From positions 1,555,182-1,619,181 of the forward strand of contig NZ_CP022162.1 in NCBI RefSeq assembly GCF_003293595.1: DNA of 64,000 nt, read 5' to 3'. The notes under the pieces are model-generated. The model made no database searches, was not told the DNA's origin, and worked only from the letters and a program-made list of their open reading frames with translations. The position numbers and the translations under genes were made by a program. Shown piece by piece: positions 59,654 to 64,000 of the stretch; position 1 is the first letter of the stretch; each line of letters begins with the position of its first letter. The DNA is from Microbacterium sp. PM5 (GTDB lineage: Bacteria; Actinomycetota; Actinomycetes; Actinomycetales; Microbacteriaceae).

Positions 59654-60927
59654 GCGATCGGCTCCGCCACCTCGAGGCCGCCGAGGTAGGGCCGCAGCAC
59701 CTCGGGGATCACCACCGACCCGTCGGCGCGCTGGTGCGTCTCCAGCAGCGCCACGATCCATCGGGTGGTCGCGAGGGTGCCGTTCAGCGTCGCGACCGGA
59801 GCGGTCTTGCTCGCCACGCCGTCGACGCTCGGCCGGTAGCGCACGTCGAGGCGGCGCGCCTGGTAAGTGGTGCAGTTGCTCGTCGAGGTGAGCTCGCGGT
59901 ACGAGCCCTGCGTGGGCACCCAGGCTTCGACGTCGTATTTGCGCGCGGCGCTGGAGCCGAGGTCTCCCGCGGCCACGTCGATCACGCGATAGCTCAGGCC
60001 GAGGTCCTGCAGCATCTGCTCCTGGAGCCCGACGAGGCGCAGGTGCTCCGCCTCGGCATCCTCCGGGGTCGTGTAGACGAACATTTCGAGCTTGTTGAAC
60101 TGGTGCACCCGGATGATGCCGCGGGTGTCCTTGCCGTACGAACCGGCTTCGCGCCGGTAGCAGGTGGACCAGCCGGCGTAGCGCTTCGGGCCGGCGGTCA
60201 GGTCGAGGATCTCGCCCATGTGGTAGCCCGCAAGGGGGACCTCGCTCGTGCCGACGAGGTAGAGGTCGTCGGCCTCGAGCTTGTAGACCTCGTCGGCGTG
60301 CTGACCGAGGAAGCCGGTACCGCGCATGACCTCGGGACGCACGAGCGTCGGCGGAATCATCGGGATGAACCCGGCATCCAACGCCCGCTGGAGCGCGAGG
60401 GACATGAGGGCGTACTCGAGGCGGGCGCCGATGCCGGTGAGGAAGTAGAAGCGGCTGCCGGAGACCTTGGTGCCGCGCTCCATGTCGATCGCGCCGAGCT
60501 TCTCACCGAGGGCGAGGTGGTCGAGGGGCTCGAAGTCGAAAGATGCCGGTTCGCCGTGCGTACGGACGGTGACGAAGTTCTCCTCGCCGCCGGCGGGGAC
60601 CCCGTCGATGACGATGTTCTCGATGCGGGCGAGGGCCGCGTCGGCGGCCTCCTCGGCCGCTGTGACCGCCTGCTGGGCGGCCTTGACGCGATCGCTCAGC
60701 TCCTTGGCCTGCGCGACGAGCGCGGGCTTGTCCTCCTTCGGCGCCGAGGCCACGGTCTTGCCGTGGGCGTTCTGCGCGGCGCGCAGCTCTTCGAACGCGG
60801 TGATCGCCGCGCGCCGGGCGCGGTCGGCTTCGATCGCGGCGTCGACGGTGTCGGCCGACTCGCCGCGCGCCTCCTGCGAGCGCTTGACGAGGTCCGGATT
60901 GTCGCGGAGAAGGGCGAGATCGATCAC
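59650..60927 (-). CDS. serS: Seryl-tRNA synthetase
   Basis: Charges tRNA-Ser. The 425-aa length is usual. An N-terminal coiled-coil arm (about 1-110) precedes a class II catalytic core with motif 2 ([21 protein letters not shown]) and motif 3 ([18 protein letters not shown]). The GTG at 60927 ([12 protein letters not shown]) is supported by homology of the start and by TAGACT ending 7 bp upstream. Two tRNA-Ser genes lie within 4 kb. Confidence 0.96.
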   Translation of the reverse strand: MIDLALLRDNPDLVKRSQEARGESADTVDAAIEADRARRAAITAFEELRAAQNAHGKTVASAPKEDKPALVAQAKELSDRVKAAQQAVTAAEEAADAALARIENIVIDGVPAGGEENFVTVRTHGEPASFDFEPLDHLALGEKLGAIDMERGTKVSGSRFYFLTGIGARLEYALMSLALQRALDAGFIPMIPPTLVRPEVMRGTGFLGQHADEVYKLEADDLYLVGTSEVPLAGYHMGEILDLTAGPKRYAGWSTCYRREAGSYGKDTRGIIRVHQFNKLEMFVYTTPEDAEAEHLRLVGLQEQMLQDLGLSYRVIDVAAGDLGSSAARKYDVEAWVPTQGSYRELTSTSNCTTYQARRLDVRYRPSVDGVASKTAPVATLNGTLATTRWIVALLETHQRADGSVVIPEVLRPYLGGLEVAEPIA

Positions 60928-60997
60928 CCGACAGAGTCTACTGAGCGCGATCGGGTGCCACGGCGGCATCCGCCGAGAGACGGGTATGTTGGGCGGC

Positions 60998-62017
60998 ATG
61001 GCCCCTGCTGACGCTGCCGCCCCCGCCGACGACGGTTCGCCTCGCCGCGCGGCGCTGGTCTACAACCCGATCAAGGTCGAGGTCGATCAGCTGCGCGATG
61101 CGGTGACCCGTCACTCCGCCGACGCAGGGTGGGCCGAGCCGCTCTTCTACGAGACGACCGTCGACGAACTCGGCGACGGTCTGGCGCGCGAGGCTATCGC
61201 GGCCGGAGCCGATGCGGTGCTCGTCGCGGGCGGCGACGGCACGGTCCGCGCGGTCAGCGAGGCCATGGCGGGCGTGGAGGTGCCGCTGACGATCGTGCCG
61301 AGCGGCACCGGCAATCTGCTCGCCCGCAACCTCCAGCTTCCCCTTTCCGATCCCGACGCCATGATCGCGGCGACCTTCGCGGGCGATGTCCACGCGATCG
61401 ATGTGGGGTTCGCGGAGCTGGTGCGCCCCGACGGACAGCGGGAGGAGCGTGCGTTCGTCGTGATGGGCGGCATGGGTCTGGATGCCGCCATGATCGCCAA
61501 CACCAGCGGCGATCTGAAGAAGAAGGTCGGGTGGGTCGCCTACGTCGACGGCGCCGCCCGCTCGCTCGTGAAGGCCAAACCCTTCGGCATCATGTACCAG
61601 GTCGCCGGCCACCGGATGCACCGCGCACACGTGCAGAGCGTGCTCTTCGCCAACTGCGGCTCGCTGCCGGCCGGTCTGGAGCTGATCCCCGAGGCGTCGG
61701 TCGCCGACGGGCAGCTCGACATCGCGATCTTCCAACCCAAGACGGCCTTCGGCTGGCTCGCGGTGTGGCGCCGCGTCGCGTGGGACAACAGTGTGCTGCG
61801 CCGGTTCCGCGCCGGCCGGCGGATTCTGCGACTGCGCACGCGCGACAACTCCATCCGGTACGCGCGCGGCACCGGCATCCAGATCGCCGCCGGCGTCGCC
61901 ACGCCGGTGCAGCTCGACGGGGACGAGTTCGGCGAGGCCACGGCCGTCGACGTCCGCATCCACGCCGGCGCGCTCCAGCTCGCCGTGCCCGCCGGGCACA
62001 CCTCCCCCGCGCTCTAG
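60998..62017 (+). CDS. Diacylglycerol kinase family lipid kinase
   Basis: A 339-aa DAGK-catalytic-domain protein (DgkB/YegS-like) phosphorylating diacylglycerol or a related lipid. Motifs: [34 protein letters not shown] (nucleotide loop), [16 protein letters not shown] and [16 protein letters not shown]. The C-terminal beta domain ends [22 protein letters not shown] ends 7 bp before the ATG. It is divergent from serS and overlaps the convergent tetR-type gene by 4 bp. Confidence 0.92.
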   Translation: MAPADAAAPADDGSPRRAALVYNPIKVEVDQLRDAVTRHSADAGWAEPLFYETTVDELGDGLAREAIAAGADAVLVAGGDGTVRAVSEAMAGVEVPLTIVPSGTGNLLARNLQLPLSDPDAMIAATFAGDVHAIDVGFAELVRPDGQREERAFVVMGGMGLDAAMIANTSGDLKKKVGWVAYVDGAARSLVKAKPFGIMYQVAGHRMHRAHVQSVLFANCGSLPAGLELIPEASVADGQLDIAIFQPKTAFGWLAVWRRVAWDNSVLRRFRAGRRILRLRTRDNSIRYARGTGIQIAAGVATPVQLDGDEFGEATAVDVRIHAGALQLAVPAGHTSPAL

Positions 62018-62610
62018 CGGGGACGGCGGGCAATGTCGTCGAGGTGCGCGACGACCAGGCGGCGCGCCGCCTCCGCGTCATCCTCCCCGCCCCACACCGC
62101 GTGCAGGGCGGCGCCATCCAGCAGGGCGTGCAGCCGCTGGGCCTCCAGGTTCGGGTCGCGCCCGACGCCGAGGTCGTCCGCCTCTCGCAGAAGCTCGATG
62201 CACGCGCGACACGCCGCGGCGACCCCGCCGTTGAGGCGCAGGACCGAGTCGCGCAGCCGCGCATCGGTGAGAGCGAGCACGCCGAGCTGGATCTGGGCGA
62301 GCAGCTCCACCCGCCGGTCATGATCGAGAGGCAACAGCTGTTCCAGGATCTCCTCAGCGAGCCGACGTCCCGCGGAGTGCCCGAGAAGCCCGGCGATGCG
62401 CGCGGACACCCGCCGATCGATGAGCAGCAGACAGTGCTCGCGCAGCGCATGCTGCGTGGGAAAGGTGCGCCGCAGCGACGCGACGGCGATGCCCGCCTCG
62501 TCTGCCACGCCGCGCACCGACAGTCCCGCGAGGCCGTCGCGCTCGAGCACGCGCAGCGAGGCCGCGGCGATGTCTTGCGTGCGAGCGTCTTGGTCGATGA
62601 GCCGGGGCAT
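62014..62610 (-). CDS. TetR family regulator
   Basis: A 198-aa regulator. HTH (about 10-55): RTQDIAAASLRVLERDGLAGLSVRGVADEAGIAVASLRRTF, then a helical C-terminal domain with AQIQLGVLALTDARLRDSVLRLNGG of the BetI/TetR_C type. It starts 5 bp after the membrane protein gene, forming a two-gene operon. The operator at 63186-63211 is probably its site. Confidence 0.88.
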   Translation of the reverse strand: MPRLIDQDARTQDIAAASLRVLERDGLAGLSVRGVADEAGIAVASLRRTFPTQHALREHCLLLIDRRVSARIAGLLGHSAGRRLAEEILEQLLPLDHDRRVELLAQIQLGVLALTDARLRDSVLRLNGGVAAACRACIELLREADDLGVGRDPNLEAQRLHALLDGAALHAVWGGEDDAEAARRLVVAHLDDIARRPR

Positions 62611-62615
62611 GAGAG

Positions 62616-63167
62616 CTAGTGTGCCCCGACGGGCGGCGCTGACGACGCGCGTCGGGGCCAGATGGTGTAGCTCACAGCCCAGATCACGTCGGCGGCGAGG
62701 ATGATCCCGAGGATCCGAACGTTGACCAGCAGTTCGTCAGCCCCGTTGCCGTCGCGGGCGAGCGCGATCAGCCCCCACGTGACACCGCCCGCGATCACCA
62801 CCATGACGATGGTGCGCAACACGTCCTTCCAACACGCGATCGTGTATGCGGTACCCGAGAGCCTGACGGGCGGAGGCCCGGAGGCGAAACGGTGCGCGAA
62901 GCGCACGTCGGCCCACGAGATGACCTGATGGCCGAAGGCGACCGAGAAGCCGATGTAGATCGCGGCCAGCCCGTGCTGCCACGAGGCAGCCCCTCCACGG
63001 AGCAAGTCGACGGCCACGAGGATCAACAGCACAACGTCGATCGCCGGAGCCGCGATCAGCAGCGCTGCCCCCAGCCGCGGTCGCCGCAGCGGGTAGCGCG
63101 CGAGGAGGCCGGCGAGCACGGCTACCCAGAACCCGACCTCGCACGCCACGATCAGTATGACGATCAT
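62616..63167 (-). CDS. Hypothetical membrane protein in a TetR operon
   Basis: A 183-aa membrane protein with five hydrophobic helices (about 1-22, 35-55, 68-85, 115-135 and 148-168) and a short basic C-terminus. I recognise no family. The ATG at 63167 has GAGGCGGG about 6 bp upstream. It precedes the TetR gene by 5 bp, so its expression is probably controlled by that repressor. Confidence 0.75.
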   Translation of the reverse strand: MIVILIVACEVGFWVAVLAGLLARYPLRRPRLGAALLIAAPAIDVVLLILVAVDLLRGGAASWQHGLAAIYIGFSVAFGHQVISWADVRFAHRFASGPPPVRLSGTAYTIACWKDVLRTIVMVVIAGGVTWGLIALARDGNGADELLVNVRILGIILAADVIWAVSYTIWPRRASSAPPVGAH

Positions 63168-63185
63168 GCGACCCGCCTCTCCATG

Positions 63186-63211
63186 TTTGTGAGCACAACT
63201 GTACTCACAAA
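63186..63211. promoter_or_regulatory. 26-bp near-palindromic operator
   Basis: Arms TTTGTGAG and CTCACAAA, with inner ACA/TGT also paired around an AC centre, so only one base pair of the 26-bp dyad is unmatched. It lies 19 bp upstream of the membrane protein-tetR operon and 78 bp upstream of the divergent photolyase gene. The TTGTGA on the minus strand could be a -35. Confidence 0.8.
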
Positions 63212-63289
63212 GATTCCCGCCACGTACCGCCATCGCCACCGCATACGCAAGGGCTCGCCGCAGCCCGACGCACCCGGCACGATGGAGCC

Positions 63290-64000
63290 ATGCCGGCATC
63301 CCCGAGTCTCGTCTGGTTCCGCGACGACCTCCGCCTCGCGGACAACCCCGCGCTGCGTGCGGGCGTCGACCGCGGCGAGCCCGTGATCGCGGTGTATGTG
63401 CTCGACGAGGAGTCGCCGGGTATGCGCCCCCTCGGCGGCGCCGCCCGGTGGTGGCTGCATCACTCCCTCACCGCGCTCGGCGATCGCCTGCGCGAGAAGG
63501 GCACCCGCCTCGTCCTGCGCCGCGGCGCCGCATCCGAGGTCATCCCTTCACTCGCCCGCGAGGTCGGCGCCGGCGCGGTGTTCTGGAACCGGCGGTACAG
63601 CGCGCCCGAACGCGAGGTGGACGCGGGCCTCAAGACGTCACTGCGAGCCGACGGCCTCGAGGTCAGCTCGTTCGCGGCATCGTTGCTGTTCGAACCGTGG
63701 ACCGTCCGCACCGGCGCGGGGACGCCCTACGGGGTGTTCACGCCGTTCTGGAAAGCGTGTCAGCAGCTTCCCGCTCCGCGCGAGCCGCTCGCGGAGCCGC
63801 GCGAGCTGCGCGGGGCGTCGACGTACCCGGCATCCGACGACCTCGACGACTGGGGGCTGCTGCCGACGAGACCGGACTGGGCGGGCGGGCTGCGCGAGCG
63901 CTGGACTCCCGGCGAACTCGCCGCACGCCACCGCCTGCGGGAGTTCCTCGCCGAGGATGTCGCCGACTACGACCGCGCCCGCGACGAGCCCGCCGGGGGC
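63290..64000 (+). CDS. phrB: Cryptochrome/DNA photolyase (N-terminal part)
   Basis: The gene runs off the right edge after 237 codons. SLVWFRDDLRLADNPALRAGVDRGEPVIAVYVLDE is the standard photolyase N-terminus; LGGAARWWLHHSLTALGDRL, FWNRRYSAPEREVD and GTPYGVFTPFWKACQ follow, all in the alpha/beta antenna domain. The FAD-binding domain is beyond the window. A class I CPD photolyase is most likely. The ATG at 63290 lacks a strong ribosome binding site. Confidence 0.92.
   Translation, partial: MPASPSLVWFRDDLRLADNPALRAGVDRGEPVIAVYVLDEESPGMRPLGGAARWWLHHSLTALGDRLREKGTRLVLRRGAASEVIPSLAREVGAGAVFWNRRYSAPEREVDAGLKTSLRADGLEVSSFAASLLFEPWTVRTGAGTPYGVFTPFWKACQQLPAPREPLAEPRELRGASTYPASDDLDDWGLLPTRPDWAGGLRERWTPGELAARHRLREFLAEDVADYDRARDEPAGG

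Noticed and set aside
1..64000. CRISPR array or rRNA operon.
   Set aside because: No regularly spaced repeats of 25-40 bp and no 16S/23S-like sequence were seen.

Overview
The window is high-G+C actinobacterial DNA, most likely from Microbacteriaceae (Microbacterium-like). The basis is dense coding on both strands, strong GC3 bias, a very frequent GGATGCC/GGCATCC word, two copies of a small Microbacteriaceae-type family (DUF7882-like), an LAATG (sortase E type) anchor, CIRCE/HAIR heat-shock operators and many genes with leaderless promoter geometry. The genus is an inference from these traits; there is no rRNA in the window.

Layout. 0-10 kb: housekeeping and stress genes (MarR regulator, DUF2804, Hsp20 with two heat-shock operators, L-serine dehydratase, amylosucrase, tRNA-Arg, aldose 1-epimerase, sulfurtransferase). 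10-13.5 kb: a 1028-aa secreted, wall-anchored GH43 glycosidase. 13.9-17 kb: MFS exporter and an SDR epimerase. 17-21.2 kb: a five-gene unit of PadR regulator, ABC ATPase, ABC permease, histidine kinase and response regulator. 21.3-27 kb: FUSC-type transporter, small alarmone synthetase, DUF1992, a Gfo/Idh/MocA oxidoreductase, MetY and a flavin reductase. 27-34.3 kb: a DeoR-controlled sugar operon encoding a solute-binding lipoprotein, two permeases, a class II aldolase, an ADP-dependent phosphofructokinase/glucokinase-family kinase and a mannose-6-phosphate isomerase-like enzyme. 34.3-44 kb: small proteins, a fatty acid desaturase, a ROK kinase, and a TetR regulator divergent from an isomerase-oxidoreductase pair. 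44-50.6 kb: an Na+/H+ antiporter and an MprF-like protein divergent from a second two-component system.

51.2-57.1 kb is a genomic island inserted in tRNA-Ser(GCU). It is bounded by a perfect 62-bp direct repeat of the tRNA 3' part, its codon use is visibly less GC-rich, and by eye it lacks the GGATGCC word that is common on both sides. It carries an 854-aa NACHT/STAND-like ATPase fused to a RelA-type TGS domain. It also carries a coupled pair: a 58-aa membrane protein and a 357-aa protein resembling the LPO_1073/Vpar_1526 family. I found no integrase. The gene content suggests a small defence or stress-sensing island, and the ATPase-TGS fusion is the best candidate in the window for an undescribed system.

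57.2-64 kb returns to core genes: LytR-CpsA-Psr protein, tRNA-Ser(UGA), HAD phosphatase, SerRS, lipid kinase, a membrane protein-TetR operon with a near-palindromic operator, and the start of a photolyase gene.

A recurring theme is promoter architecture. At 21 genes a TANNNT -10 hexamer ends 6 or 7 bases before the ATG/GTG start, with no ribosome binding site, which indicates widespread leaderless transcripts and fixes several start codons.
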